Source of the DNA: Flavonifractor porci
GTDB taxonomy: Bacteria; Bacillota; Clostridia; Oscillospirales; Oscillospiraceae
Direction: 5' to 3'
NCBI RefSeq assembly: GCF_037572415.1
Contig: NZ_JBBHLB010000004.1
Span: 1-64,000 of the forward strand
Length of the DNA stretch: 64,000 bases
How positions within the stretch are numbered: position 1 is the first letter of the stretch; every line of letters starts with the position of its first letter. Made by a program: the position numbers and the translations under genes. A model generated the notes under the pieces. The model saw nothing but the letters and a program-made list of their open reading frames with translations, was not told where the DNA came from and did not search any database. This document shows, in pieces, positions 32,417-41,613 of the stretch.

Positions 32417-33877
32417 ATGGCATACTTTCACGGCGTCTACAACACCGAACAGGACACCAGCCTGACCGTTCCTATTCAGGGGAGCGCCGGCCTGCAGGTC
32501 ATTTTCGGCGTGGCACCCATTCACCTGTCGGCTGACCCAGCCAAAGCGGCCAACACTCCCAAGCTGTGTTACAGTTTCAAGGAGTGTCAGCAGGCCGTTG
32601 GCTACTGTGACGACTTTGCACATTTTTCCCTGTGCCAGTCCATTGACGCCTGCTTTCGCGTGTTCAACGTGGCCCCCATTATCCTGATCAACGTACTGGA
32701 CCCTGCCAAAGAAGAGCATACCACCAAGAATGAGGCGGAGGACTGTGACGTAGTAGACGGCACGGTGCTGTATAACAAAGAATATGTCATGCTGGACAGT
32801 CTGGTGGTAAAAAACAGCGACGCCACCCTGGTGCCCGGCAGCGACTATGTGGCCACACATGACGACACCGGCAACGTGGTGATCACCCTGATCTCCGAGG
32901 CCGCCAAGGAGGCCGAAACCCTGAACGTAGCCAGCACATCCATCAAGCCGGACGGTGTAACCGCTGCTGACATTGTGGGCGGTGTGGACGTGGCAACCGG
33001 CAAGGAAACCGGCCTGGAACTGGTGCGCCAGATCTACCCCAAACTGGGAATGACCCCCGGCCTGTTGCTGGCCCCCGAATGGAGCCACGACGCGGTGGTG
33101 GCCGCAGCCCTCCAGGCAAAAACCGAGGCCATCAATGGCGTTTTCGATTGCTTTGCCTATCTGGATATTGCGGCGGATAGCACCGGCGCGGAGGTCTACA
33201 CCGAGGTAAAGACGGCAAAGGAGGCTATGGGCGCCAGCGGCACCCACGCAGCTGCCTTTTGGCCCAAGGTGGCCGTGGGTGATAAGGTCTATTGTATGTC
33301 TGCTATGGCGGCGGCCCTGACGGCCTACAACGACGCCGAAAACGGCGACGTACCCTACGAAAGCCCGTCCAACAAGGATCTGCGGATCACCGCCACCGTA
33401 CTGGCTGACGGCACCGAGGTCATGCTGGATCAGCAGCAGGCCAACGATATGCTGAACGCAAACGGCATTATTACCGCGATCAATGCCAACGGGTTCAAGC
33501 TGTGGGGCAACAACACCGCGGCCTATCCCTCTACCTCCGACCCCAAGGATCGGTGGTTGGCGGTGCGTCGGTTCTTCGACTGGGACGGTAACAACTTCAT
33601 TCGCACCTATTTCCAGAAAGTAGACAAGCCCGGCAACAAGCGCCTGATCCAGTCTATTGTGGACAGCCAGAACATTGTGGGCAACGGCTATGTGGCCCGC
33701 GACTATTGCGCCGGCTATCGCCTGGAGTTTGTCAGCGAGGAGAACCCCGTAACCAATCTGTTGAACGGGCACTTGACCACACACACCTATATGGCGCCCT
33801 ACATCCCGGCGGAGTTTATCGAGAATATCCGGGAGTATGACGTGGCGGCCCTGGAAGCGTCTTTCGGAGGTGAATAA
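32417..33877 (+). CDS. contractile tail sheath protein
   Basis: The protein has 486 residues. MAYFHGVYNTEQDTS start, YPKLGMTPGLLLAPEWSHDAVVAAAL and the long C-terminal sheath domain (DPKDRWLAVRRFFDWDGNNFIRTYFQKVDKPGNKRLIQSIVDSQN) are typical of P2-type sheaths. It contracts around the tube at infection and defines the phage as a myovirus. AGGAGG upstream. Confidence 0.93.
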   Translation: MAYFHGVYNTEQDTSLTVPIQGSAGLQVIFGVAPIHLSADPAKAANTPKLCYSFKECQQAVGYCDDFAHFSLCQSIDACFRVFNVAPIILINVLDPAKEEHTTKNEAEDCDVVDGTVLYNKEYVMLDSLVVKNSDATLVPGSDYVATHDDTGNVVITLISEAAKEAETLNVASTSIKPDGVTAADIVGGVDVATGKETGLELVRQIYPKLGMTPGLLLAPEWSHDAVVAAALQAKTEAINGVFDCFAYLDIAADSTGAEVYTEVKTAKEAMGASGTHAAAFWPKVAVGDKVYCMSAMAAALTAYNDAENGDVPYESPSNKDLRITATVLADGTEVMLDQQQANDMLNANGIITAINANGFKLWGNNTAAYPSTSDPKDRWLAVRRFFDWDGNNFIRTYFQKVDKPGNKRLIQSIVDSQNIVGNGYVARDYCAGYRLEFVSEENPVTNLLNGHLTTHTYMAPYIPAEFIENIREYDVAALEASFGGE

Positions 33878-33879
33878 AC

Positions 33880-34395
33880 ATGAACACGATCCCCACTAAA
33901 ATCAACCGTTATAACGTGTATAGCGCCGGCAATCGGCTTTTGGGCGTGGGCGACGAAATGACCCTGCCCGACTTTGAGCCGTCCAGCGACACCGTGACCG
34001 GCGCCGGGATCCTGGGCGAGATCGACGATCCCACCATTGGCTACTTTGCCAACCAGGAAATCGAGGTGCCGTTCAGAGTTCTGGACCGGGAGGCCGTGGA
34101 CATGATGGACATGACCCGCGCTGTTCCGCTGGAGATCCGCGGCGCCCAGCAGACCACCAACAGCGAGGGGGATATTGAGTTCCGACCCATGCGCGTGGTG
34201 GTCCGTGGCCGCAGCGGCAAGTTGGCCATGGGCAAGGTCAAGGCCGGCAGCACCATGGACACCAAGATCACCCTGACCGTGCTTTATATCCTGATCGAGT
34301 TGGAGGGCAAGCCGGTCCTGGAACTGGACAAGATGAACGAGGTCTACAAGGTCAACGGCAAGGACGTTTTGGCCAAAGTAAAGGAGATGTGCTGA
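33880..34395 (+). CDS. major tail tube protein (P2 FII-like)
   Basis: The protein has 171 residues, 2 bp after the sheath stop, the usual sheath-tube order. INRYNVYSAGNRLLGVGDEMTLPDFEP, GAGILGEIDDP and FRPMRVVVRGRSGKLAMGKVKAGSTMDTK are FII-tube motifs. Forms the rigid inner tube. Confidence 0.92.
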   Translation: MNTIPTKINRYNVYSAGNRLLGVGDEMTLPDFEPSSDTVTGAGILGEIDDPTIGYFANQEIEVPFRVLDREAVDMMDMTRAVPLEIRGAQQTTNSEGDIEFRPMRVVVRGRSGKLAMGKVKAGSTMDTKITLTVLYILIELEGKPVLELDKMNEVYKVNGKDVLAKVKEMC

Positions 34396-34396
34396 C

Positions 34397-34804
34397 ATGG
34401 ACACTATGAAAAACGAGGAGTTTCTGGAGGAAGCCGCCGAGCGGGAGGACGCTATGGAGCGGGAAACTGCTGCGGATCGGGATGACGTCGAGGAGGAAGT
34501 GGACTTGCTGGTAAAGTTCCGCAAGCCCTACATTTTCGAGGATCGGGAATATACCGAGATCGACCTGCACGGCCTGGAGGATATTACCGCGGGCCAGCTG
34601 GAGGCGGTGGGCCGTATGCTTATGAAAAAGCGGAACACCATGAACCCCGCCACCCTGGAAATGACCATGGACTACGCCAACATGGTGGCCATGAAAGTCA
34701 CCGGAAAGCCCCTGGAATTCTTTGAAAGGCTGCCCGGCAGAGAGGGCATGAAAATCAAGACCACCGTGGTGGGTTTTCTCTACGGCGGGGGTTCGGAGGA
34801 CTGA
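34397..34804 (+). CDS. tail assembly chaperone, short form
   Basis: The protein has 135 residues with a very acidic N-terminus, then VDLLVKFRKPYIFEDREYTEIDLHGLEDITAGQLEAVGRML. It lies between tube and tape measure, where P2 gpE or lambda gpG is encoded. Near the end the message reads GGC-GGG-GGT-TC, at which the ribosome could slip back one base to read a longer product. Confidence 0.82.
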   Translation: MDTMKNEEFLEEAAEREDAMERETAADRDDVEEEVDLLVKFRKPYIFEDREYTEIDLHGLEDITAGQLEAVGRMLMKKRNTMNPATLEMTMDYANMVAMKVTGKPLEFFERLPGREGMKIKTTVVGFLYGGGSED

Positions 34805-34959
34805 CCCCTGCCGTCTTGACTAAAGCGGTTACCGGGCTGTCCATTCAGCTGCGGACAGGGTTGGATTATCTTTCGGCCCTGTCCGTCAGCGAATTGGCCG
34901 AAATTGCGGACACCGTAAACGACTATATGGAGGAGGTGCTAAAGCGTGGCAAAAAGTAA
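34397..34959 (+). CDS. tail assembly chaperone, long form by -1 frameshift (predicted)
   Basis: Slipping -1 within the five G at 34787-34791 continues into GLTPAVLTKAVTGLSIQLRTGLDYLS...DYMEEVLKRGKK, ending at 34959. This second frame is open for 56 codons, has no start of its own and overlaps the tape-measure start. The arrangement matches gpE/E' and G/GT pairs. The total would be about 187 residues. Confidence 0.7.
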
Positions 34960-37153
34960 AACCTATGAACTAATGCTGAAAATTGCGGGCAGGACCGACA
35001 GTTCCCTGAAAAAAGCCTGCATGGCAGCGGACAAGGATTTAGCCGCGCTGGGCACCTCCGCAAAAAAGGTTGGGAAAGTGCTTGCTGGTGCGTCGCTTGC
35101 AGCGGCCACCGCGGTGGGCACCATCGGGGTGGCCGCGATCAATGCGGGCCAACAGTATGAAGCACAGCTGGCCAATGTTTCCACCCTGCTGACCGGAACG
35201 GAAGCGGAGATCGCCGCCAGAACGTCGCAGATTGGACAGGAAATTCTGGACGTTTCAGACCGAACTGGCGTGGCAACCGATAACCTAACGGATGGAATGT
35301 ACCAGGTTATTTCCGCTTTTGGTGACAGCGCAGACGCGGCCAAGATCCTGGAAACTGCCGCGAAATCCGCGGCGGCAGGAAACGCCACCACCACCGACAG
35401 CGTGAACCTACTTTCTGCCGTGACCAAGGGCTACAACGACACGTCGGCGGAGGCCGTGCAAAAGGCGGCGGACCTGTCCTTTGCAACGGTGCGGCTGGGC
35501 CAGACCTCTTTCCCGGAACTGGCGGCAAGCATGGGCAAGGTGATCCCGCTGGCCAGCACCCTGGGCGTGGAGCAAGAACAGCTTTTCGGCGCCATGGCCA
35601 CTCTGACAGGCGTTACAGGATCCACGGCGGAGGTTACAACGCAGTTAAAGGCAACCATGCAAGGGTTTTTGTCACCGTCCAAAAACATGGCCGCGGCCCT
35701 GGAAAAAATGGGATACGAGAGCGGCCAAGCCCTTTTGGAGAGTAAAGGCCTGCAAGGATCGTTGGAGGCATTAAAGGGCGCTGTGAACGGCGACGAATTG
35801 GCCTTTGCGGGGCTGTTTTCTTCTGTCGAGGCGCAAACCGCAGTCCTGGCCATGGCAGGAAGCCAGGCGGAAAACCTCACCGATAAGACCGCGGCAATGT
35901 ATGAAGCCACGGGAGCGGCAAATGCAGCGTTTGAAAGACAAACCGACACCCTGGCCTATGACATTCAAATGATCAAAAACCTGGGCAAAAACTTCCTGAC
36001 GGAATTGGGCATGAATATCCTGCCATACGTCCGGGAACTTGCGGAGGCGGCGCTGCCTGTCGTGCAAAAAGGCTTGTCAACCGTTGGGAACTACATGACC
36101 GGCACCATCATCCCAACATTAAAGAAAACCGCCAAATGGGTTATGGACAACCGAGAGGCGATCCTAACCGCTGCCGGCGCGGTTTTAACTGCTGTTGCCA
36201 GCTTTAAGGCCCTGAAAACCGCAGGCACGGCGGTTTCCGCAGTAAAGAATGTGGGAATAGTCTTTGCTGCGGGAGCCAAACAGGGCGGCGTCCTGGGCAC
36301 CGTGGTCAAATTGTTGGGCGGAAAATTCACTGTGATCATTGCCATTATTGCGGCGGTGGCCGCTGCTTTTGTTGTTCTATGGAACAAAAGCGAACGGTTT
36401 AGAAACGCCGTACAGGGAATTTTACAGCAGGCACAGCCACTACTCCAGGCCATGGGAAACCTGGCCAGCATGGTGGCCTCCACCCTAGCCCCTGTCCTTT
36501 CAAATCTGGCCAACGTGGTCATTAACGGGCTGGAAGTGGCATTTGTGTCCCTGGCACCGTACATCAATAGCGCGATCTCGATTTTGACAAATCTGATCGA
36601 GTTTGTGACCAATGTATTTTCCGGCAACTGGTCCGCTGCATGGCAAAACGTGGTCAATATCTTCGGGAACGTATTCGGCATGATCGTGAACCTGGCAAAG
36701 GTGCCGATCAACGCAGTCATTTCCGCTATTAACTGGGTGCTGGAGAAAATCAACAGCATTTCCGTGACGATCCCTGACTGGATCCCTGGCGTAGGCGGCG
36801 CCACGCTGGGCTTTAATATTCCGACAATCCCGCAACTGGCCGCCGGCGGCATTGCCACGGCGCCCACCCTGGCCATGATCGGAGAGGGCGGAGAGCCGGA
36901 GGCGGTCATGCCCTTGTCCAAACTGGCCGCCCTGTTGGACGAATGGACCAAGAAACCCAAGCCCGGCGGCGGAGGAAACCGCGGCGGAGGCGGCGGGGAC
37001 ACCATTGTATGGTCCCCTGTATTCAATTTCTACGGCGGCCAGCCATCCCGCCAGGAGGCGGAGGAAGTGGGCCGAATCAGTTTTGCAGAATTCAAACGGC
37101 TATATGACCGCATGAAAGCCGACGAGCGGCGCAAGCAGTTCAACCCGGCGTAA
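34946..37153 (+). CDS. tape measure protein
   Basis: The protein has 735 residues from GTG after GGAGGTGC. Residues about 80-330 are a TMP core (QQYEAQLANVSTLLTGTEAEI, FGDSADAAKILETAAKSAAAG, SFPELAASMGKVIPLASTLGV). Hydrophobic helices follow near 410-610, and the end is IATAPTLAMIGEGGEPEAVMPLSKLAALLDEW then a Gly-rich linker. It sets tail length; at about 0.15 nm per residue it implies a tail near 110 nm. Confidence 0.92.
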   Translation: MAKSKTYELMLKIAGRTDSSLKKACMAADKDLAALGTSAKKVGKVLAGASLAAATAVGTIGVAAINAGQQYEAQLANVSTLLTGTEAEIAARTSQIGQEILDVSDRTGVATDNLTDGMYQVISAFGDSADAAKILETAAKSAAAGNATTTDSVNLLSAVTKGYNDTSAEAVQKAADLSFATVRLGQTSFPELAASMGKVIPLASTLGVEQEQLFGAMATLTGVTGSTAEVTTQLKATMQGFLSPSKNMAAALEKMGYESGQALLESKGLQGSLEALKGAVNGDELAFAGLFSSVEAQTAVLAMAGSQAENLTDKTAAMYEATGAANAAFERQTDTLAYDIQMIKNLGKNFLTELGMNILPYVRELAEAALPVVQKGLSTVGNYMTGTIIPTLKKTAKWVMDNREAILTAAGAVLTAVASFKALKTAGTAVSAVKNVGIVFAAGAKQGGVLGTVVKLLGGKFTVIIAIIAAVAAAFVVLWNKSERFRNAVQGILQQAQPLLQAMGNLASMVASTLAPVLSNLANVVINGLEVAFVSLAPYINSAISILTNLIEFVTNVFSGNWSAAWQNVVNIFGNVFGMIVNLAKVPINAVISAINWVLEKINSISVTIPDWIPGVGGATLGFNIPTIPQLAAGGIATAPTLAMIGEGGEPEAVMPLSKLAALLDEWTKKPKPGGGGNRGGGGGDTIVWSPVFNFYGGQPSRQEAEEVGRISFAEFKRLYDRMKADERRKQFNPA

Positions 37154-37164
37154 AGGAGGAAACC

Positions 37165-37377
37165 ATGGCCAACACCTACACCACAAATCAGGGGGACGCC
37201 TGGGACGCCATTGCTTTCCGTGTCTACGGGGACGAAAAGCTGGCTGGGTGGCTTATGCAAAACAATTTTCCACACCTGGACACATTCGTTTTCGACGCGG
37301 GGGTGGTTCTCCAGACACCACCCCCGCCGGAGGACGCGCAGGGGACCAACGCACCGATCTGGAGGAGTGAAACATGA
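37165..37377 (+). CDS. tail protein X (P2 gpX-like)
   Basis: The protein has 70 residues. TTNQGDAWDAIAFRVYGDEKLAGWLMQNNFPHLDTFVFDAGVVLQTP is a LysM-like gpX. It sits between tape measure and hub. AAAGGAGG upstream, stop overlapping the next start. Confidence 0.9.
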   Translation: MANTYTTNQGDAWDAIAFRVYGDEKLAGWLMQNNFPHLDTFVFDAGVVLQTPPPPEDAQGTNAPIWRSET

Positions 37378-38672
37378 ACACACGGCGGGCAGAAGTGGAG
37401 ATCACCTATAACGGCGCCGCCGTCACCAGTAAAATGGCGGACTACAAGGGCGAGATCACCTATACCGATCCGGCCACCGGAGAGGCGGACAGCCTGGATA
37501 TTGCAATCAATGACCGCAACCGGAAATGGACCACGGCATGGGTCCCCACTACGGGGGACACAATGACCGCCACCATCAAGGTCCGCGACTGGGAGCGGGA
37601 GGGCGACAACCGGGTGCTGTCGTGTGGATTCTTCATCCTTGATAATTTCGAGTTTGCGGGCTGGCCTGTGACAGGGACCATTTCCGGGGTATCCGTTCCG
37701 GCAGACGGTAGTTTCATGGCCACCGAGCGGACGCGGACCTGGGAAAACGTCACGATCCAGGAGATCGGAAAAGAGATAGCAGCCCGCGCCGGCATTGCCC
37801 TGGCCTGGGATGTGGAGGGCACCCCGTTCACCATCAAGAGCGTGGAGCAATCGGAAGAAACGGACTGCGACTTTTACGCCTCTCTTTGCGATACCTACGG
37901 GCTGGCCATGAAAGTCTACGCCCAAAAGATCGTGGTGTATGACCGAGAGGCCTACAAGAAAAAAGACCCGGTGGCCACCATCAACGAAACCGCCTTGAAA
38001 TCCTGGAGTTGGTCCAAGAACATGGCCGGCACCTATACCGGCGGAGAATACGCCTACACGGACCCGACCACAGAGAAAGAGATCAAGGCCACCGTGGGCA
38101 CGGGCACCCGGATCCTGAAACAGTCCGGCAAGGCTGACAGCAAGGCCGACGCGGAGCGCAAGATCGCCGCGGCGGTCAATAAGGCGAACCACGGCGCCAG
38201 CAAATTGTCCGTCACCATCACGGGCAACGCCGCCCTGGTGGCCTCCCAATGTATCACCGTGGTGGGCCTGGGCAAACTGTCCGGCAAATACTTCATTGAC
38301 AGCATTGCCCACCACGTTGGAGGATCCGGTGGATACACCATGGACATGGAACTGTCCCTGGTGGAAACCATGACCGAGGAAGTGATCAAAGACGCCTGCC
38401 AACGCCTGTTCGCCGTGGGCGTCATGGCCTCCCCAGAATACTGGGTGGGAACCTATAAGAACCTGAACAACCTTGACGGCCTGCTGCTGAACATGGCCAC
38501 CCGGATCAAGGTAAACCTGCACGGCACCAGCGTAACCACCGTAGAGCAGGCCCTAGTGGTGCTGACCAATACCGGGGTGATCAATTCACCGGAATACTGG
38601 GCCAGTAAGTACACGGCAATAGCCTGGCTGGACGTGCTGCTGATCAGCGCGGCCAACGCCCTGGCGGGATAA
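37374..38672 (+). CDS. tail hub protein (P2 gpD / late control D family) with C-terminal SPEYW modules
   Basis: The protein has 432 residues. The first ~330 are the gpD hub fold (TRRAEVEITYNGAAVTSKMADYKGEITYTDPATGEADSLDI, FYASLCDTYGLAMKVY, VVGLGKLSGKYFIDSIAHHVGGSGGYTMDMEL). Two ~45-residue modules (ASPEYWVGTYKNLNNLDGLLLNMA and INSPEYWASKYTAIAWLDVLLISAA) are added at the C-terminus. The same module ends the endolysin, suggesting a shared cell-surface or wall ligand. Confidence 0.9.
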   Translation: MNTRRAEVEITYNGAAVTSKMADYKGEITYTDPATGEADSLDIAINDRNRKWTTAWVPTTGDTMTATIKVRDWEREGDNRVLSCGFFILDNFEFAGWPVTGTISGVSVPADGSFMATERTRTWENVTIQEIGKEIAARAGIALAWDVEGTPFTIKSVEQSEETDCDFYASLCDTYGLAMKVYAQKIVVYDREAYKKKDPVATINETALKSWSWSKNMAGTYTGGEYAYTDPTTEKEIKATVGTGTRILKQSGKADSKADAERKIAAAVNKANHGASKLSVTITGNAALVASQCITVVGLGKLSGKYFIDSIAHHVGGSGGYTMDMELSLVETMTEEVIKDACQRLFAVGVMASPEYWVGTYKNLNNLDGLLLNMATRIKVNLHGTSVTTVEQALVVLTNTGVINSPEYWASKYTAIAWLDVLLISAANALAG

Positions 38673-38682
38673 GGAGGCAAGC

Positions 38683-39186
38683 ATGGGAAATGAGATCCGG
38701 CTGGGCAAAGTGTCCGCCATCGACTACGCCACCGGCATGGTGCGCGTAGTGTATCACGAAAAAGACGACAGCGTGACCCGCCCGGTGCCCCTGATCTCCG
38801 ACGAATACCAAATGCCGGAAATTGGGGATCAGGTGCTTGTCCTCCACCTGTCCAACGGAAGCGAGGCCGGGGTGGTGTTGGGGCGCCCCTGGAGCGAAAA
38901 GAACAAGCCCCCGGAGGGGGCGGCGGGGCTATACCGCAAGGATATGGCCCGCGCCCCTGGGGAGGCTATGATCCGCTACAAGGGCGGCACAATGACCATC
39001 AAGGCCGGATCTGTTGTGGTAGACGGAAACCTGACCGTGAAAGGAAACCTGACTGTAACCGGGGCCGTCACAGCCAAAGAGGTGACGGCGGAGGTGGATG
39101 TGGTGGGCGGCGGAATATCCCTGGTCAACCACACCCATGACTGCAGCTGTGCATTGTCCAGCGGCAGCACCACCCCGCCCAAATAA
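38683..39186 (+). CDS. baseplate spike protein (gpV-like)
   Basis: The protein has 167 residues: N-terminal OB fold (IRLGKVSAIDYATGMVRVVYHEKDDSVTRPVPLI, PEIGDQVLVLHLSNGSEAGVVLG), then a beta-helical spike with VDGNLTVKGNLTVTGAVTAKEVTAEVDVVGGGISLVNHTHDCSC, whose HTH-x-C end is the iron-binding tip of gpV spikes. It pierces the envelope. Confidence 0.9.
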   Translation: MGNEIRLGKVSAIDYATGMVRVVYHEKDDSVTRPVPLISDEYQMPEIGDQVLVLHLSNGSEAGVVLGRPWSEKNKPPEGAAGLYRKDMARAPGEAMIRYKGGTMTIKAGSVVVDGNLTVKGNLTVTGAVTAKEVTAEVDVVGGGISLVNHTHDCSCALSSGSTTPPK

Positions 39187-39198
39187 GGAGGCAGGCCT

Positions 39199-39591
39199 AT
39201 GATTGGAACACTGGGAAAGAACATCATTTTTACTGTCAGCGACGATATGGTTTTGACGTTCAATGAAATGACCCGCGAGATCGCAGGGCGCTGGGCAGAG
39301 CATGAAACAGCGGGGGTAAAACCCAAGCCGGAATACCTGGGACCGGCCAACCAGACAATTTCCTTGCCTATCACCCTTTCTGCCGCCTTGGGTGTCAAAC
39401 CCAGGGCCGTTTTGGAAGCCGTAGAGGCCATGGTGGAAAGCGGCACGGCGGAATACCTGGTGATTGGACACCGAACGGTGGGCAAAAACCCGTTCCGACT
39501 GCTGGGATCCAGCGAAACGTGGGGCGTGGTTTACAACCGGGGCGAACTTGCCAAGGCGTCCCTGACCATTTCGCTGGGGGAATATACATGA
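39199..39591 (+). CDS. tail protein U (P2 gpU-like)
   Basis: The protein has 130 residues with the family core FTVSDDMVLTFNEMTREIAGRWAEHE...EYLGPANQTISLPITLSAALGVKPRAVLEAVEAMVESG, then a conserved VIGHRTVGKNPFRLLG..ETW. Stop overlaps the next ATG. Confidence 0.88.
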   Translation: MIGTLGKNIIFTVSDDMVLTFNEMTREIAGRWAEHETAGVKPKPEYLGPANQTISLPITLSAALGVKPRAVLEAVEAMVESGTAEYLVIGHRTVGKNPFRLLGSSETWGVVYNRGELAKASLTISLGEYT

Positions 39592-39887
39592 CAGAAATAT
39601 ATGACTTTCAACTGGAATACACCTTTTCCGGCCAATGGCTGGAGGAGTTAGACCGCCAGCTTGCCCTCCTGCTGTCCACACGGGCGGGCACCATGCCCCT
39701 GGATCGAGAATTCGGCCTTGACATGGATTTTGTGGATATGCCGCCGGAGGCCGCCAAGAGCCTATACACGGCGGAAGTCACCTGAAAGGTGGCAAAATTT
39801 ATCCCCACCGTTCGGGTCCAGGAAATCACCTGGGGCCGGGCGGAAAGCGGAAAACTTGTTCCCAAGGTGGTGATCACAAATGCCTGA
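39588..39887 (+). pseudogene. baseplate gp25/W-like gene with internal stop
   Basis: Codons 1-65 (YDFQLEYTFSGQWLEELDRQLALLLSTRAGTMPLDREFGLD) match gp25-like wedge proteins. Codon 66 is TGA (39783-39785). The same frame then continues with KVAKFIPTVRVQEITWGRAESGKLVPKVVITNA to a normal stop that overlaps the J gene. A C to T change of CGA would explain it. A restart at GTG 39789 could give a separate C-terminal piece. Essential in P2-type tails. Confidence 0.85.
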
Positions 39888-41034
39888 TTTTTCTGCAATC
39901 GACAACACCCCGGACATTTCTTTCATTGACGGGAAAACCATTGACGACGTGCGGGCGGAAATGGTGGCCGATTTTGAGGACGCCATGACCAAGGCCACCG
40001 GCCAAACCGTGACCCTGGAGCGGGCCAGCGTCCACCGCATGATCCTGTATTCGGCGGCGGCGCAGATTTACCAGGGGTTCCAGTTCGTAGATCGAGCGGG
40101 CAAACAAAACCTGCTGAAATACAGCTATTCAGAATTTCTGGACAACCTGGGCCTGCTGAAAGGCGTTACCAGAGCGCCGGCCACCGCTGCCACCACAACC
40201 CTGCGCTTTACCCTGTCCGCCGTGCGCCCCACCGCCACGGCCATTCCACAGGGCACCAGGGTTTCCACAAGCGGGTCCATCTACTTCCAAACTGTGGAGT
40301 ATGCGGAAGTACCGGCGGGCAGCACCACGGTGGACGTGCCTGCCATCTGCACCGTATCCGGCACGGACGGCAACGGCCTGGCCGCGGGAGAACTGACCAC
40401 CATGGTGGATCCCCTCCCGTATGTGGAAAGCGTCACCAACACCACAGGCACCGAGGGCGGCGCGGAGATTGAAAGCGACGACGATCTGGCAGAGCGGATT
40501 TTTTTGGCCCCCAGCGCCTACACCGCGGCAATTACCGAGGACGGCTATATTTACAAGGCCAAAGAGTACAGCGCCTCTATTGGGGACGTGCGCGTGACCA
40601 GCGACCAGGCGGCGGGCACCGTGGACATTGTTTTCATTATGGCCGACGGCACCAGCCCCGGCCCCGAAATGATCAGCGGCCTGGAGGGATACCTGAACGG
40701 CAAGAGCGCCCGCGCCATGAACGACAAGATCACGGTGGCGGCGCCGGCGGAAGTGTCCTATACCATCAATCTGACCTACTACATCAACCGCAGCGACAGC
40801 GCCAGGGCGGTGGCCATCCAGGCCGCTGTGGAGGCTGCCGTGGCCAATTATGTGACCTGGCAACGGACCATTGGGCGGGACATTAACCCGTCCCAACTGA
40901 CGGCCATGGTCATGGCTGCCGGTGCCAAACGGGTGACGGTGACTGCCCCGGCCTACACTACCGTGGAGGCCACAAAGATCTCCGCCTTGTCCGGGTCCGC
41001 ACAGATCAGTTATGGAGGGCTGGAGGATGATTGA
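39880..41034 (+). CDS. baseplate protein J
   Basis: The protein has 384 residues. N-terminal DVRAEMVADFEDAMTKATGQTVTLERASVHRMIL, central EGGAEIESDDDLAERIFLAPSAYTAAITEDGYIYKAKEYSASIGDVRV and C-terminal VAAPAEVSYTINLTYYINRSD are gpJ motifs. It is a baseplate wedge component. Confidence 0.92.
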   Translation: MPDFSAIDNTPDISFIDGKTIDDVRAEMVADFEDAMTKATGQTVTLERASVHRMILYSAAAQIYQGFQFVDRAGKQNLLKYSYSEFLDNLGLLKGVTRAPATAATTTLRFTLSAVRPTATAIPQGTRVSTSGSIYFQTVEYAEVPAGSTTVDVPAICTVSGTDGNGLAAGELTTMVDPLPYVESVTNTTGTEGGAEIESDDDLAERIFLAPSAYTAAITEDGYIYKAKEYSASIGDVRVTSDQAAGTVDIVFIMADGTSPGPEMISGLEGYLNGKSARAMNDKITVAAPAEVSYTINLTYYINRSDSARAVAIQAAVEAAVANYVTWQRTIGRDINPSQLTAMVMAAGAKRVTVTAPAYTTVEATKISALSGSAQISYGGLEDD

Positions 41035-41596
41035 CCTAAAAGGCAGCAGGTTCACGGACATTATGCCCGACAACCTGAAAAACCAGCCGGAGGTCCAGGC
41101 CCTTGCCTATGCGGTAGGGCGCCAGATCGAAAAACTTTGCACCTACGCGGAAAATTCCCGCACCTATGCCGCCATTGCCACCATGCCGGAGAACGTCCTG
41201 GACTACCTGGCCGTGGAATTACGCACCCCGGCCTATGATGAAACCTATTCGATCAGCACCAAACGGGCGCTGATCCAGGACACGCTCCTTTTCTATACGC
41301 AAATGGGCACCCCGGTGGCGGTCAATCGGATCATAGAAATTATTTTCAGCGCCGGATATATCACGGAATGGTGGGAATACGGCGGGGATCCCCACCATTT
41401 TAAGGCGCACACCACAAACCCCGGCATTACAGAGGACGACGTGGAGGAATTCCGGCGGGTGCTGGCGTCCGTGAAACGTCTGTCCTCCTGGCTGGATGAA
41501 ATTATTCTGGATCTGTCCACCCCGGCGGCGGAGGTCTACACAGGACACTGGATCCATACGGGCGACTTCATCCGGCTGCAACTTGCGACATTGTAA
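41027..41596 (+). CDS. tail protein I (P2 gpI-like)
   Basis: The protein has 189 residues from ATG 41027 after GGAGG, overlapping J. DNLKNQPEVQALAYAVGRQIEKL, MPENVLDYLAVELRTPAYDETYSISTKRALIQDTLLFYTQMGTPVAVNRIIEIIF and ITEWWEYGGDPHHFKAHT are gpI signatures. Connects wedge and fibre. Confidence 0.92.
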   Translation: MIDLKGSRFTDIMPDNLKNQPEVQALAYAVGRQIEKLCTYAENSRTYAAIATMPENVLDYLAVELRTPAYDETYSISTKRALIQDTLLFYTQMGTPVAVNRIIEIIFSAGYITEWWEYGGDPHHFKAHTTNPGITEDDVEEFRRVLASVKRLSSWLDEIILDLSTPAAEVYTGHWIHTGDFIRLQLATL

Positions 41597-41613
41597 GGAG
41601 GGAAACGCTAACT

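Noticed and set aside
32396..33784. Long minus-strand frame opposite the tail sheath gene
   Set aside because: A shadow caused by GC-rich third positions. The plus strand has a full sheath protein with a good ribosome site.
39588..39887. TGA recoding as an amino acid throughout the phage
   Set aside because: Many other phage genes end normally at TGA, including overlapping ATGA junctions, and no suppressor tRNA is seen. One damaged codon is simpler.
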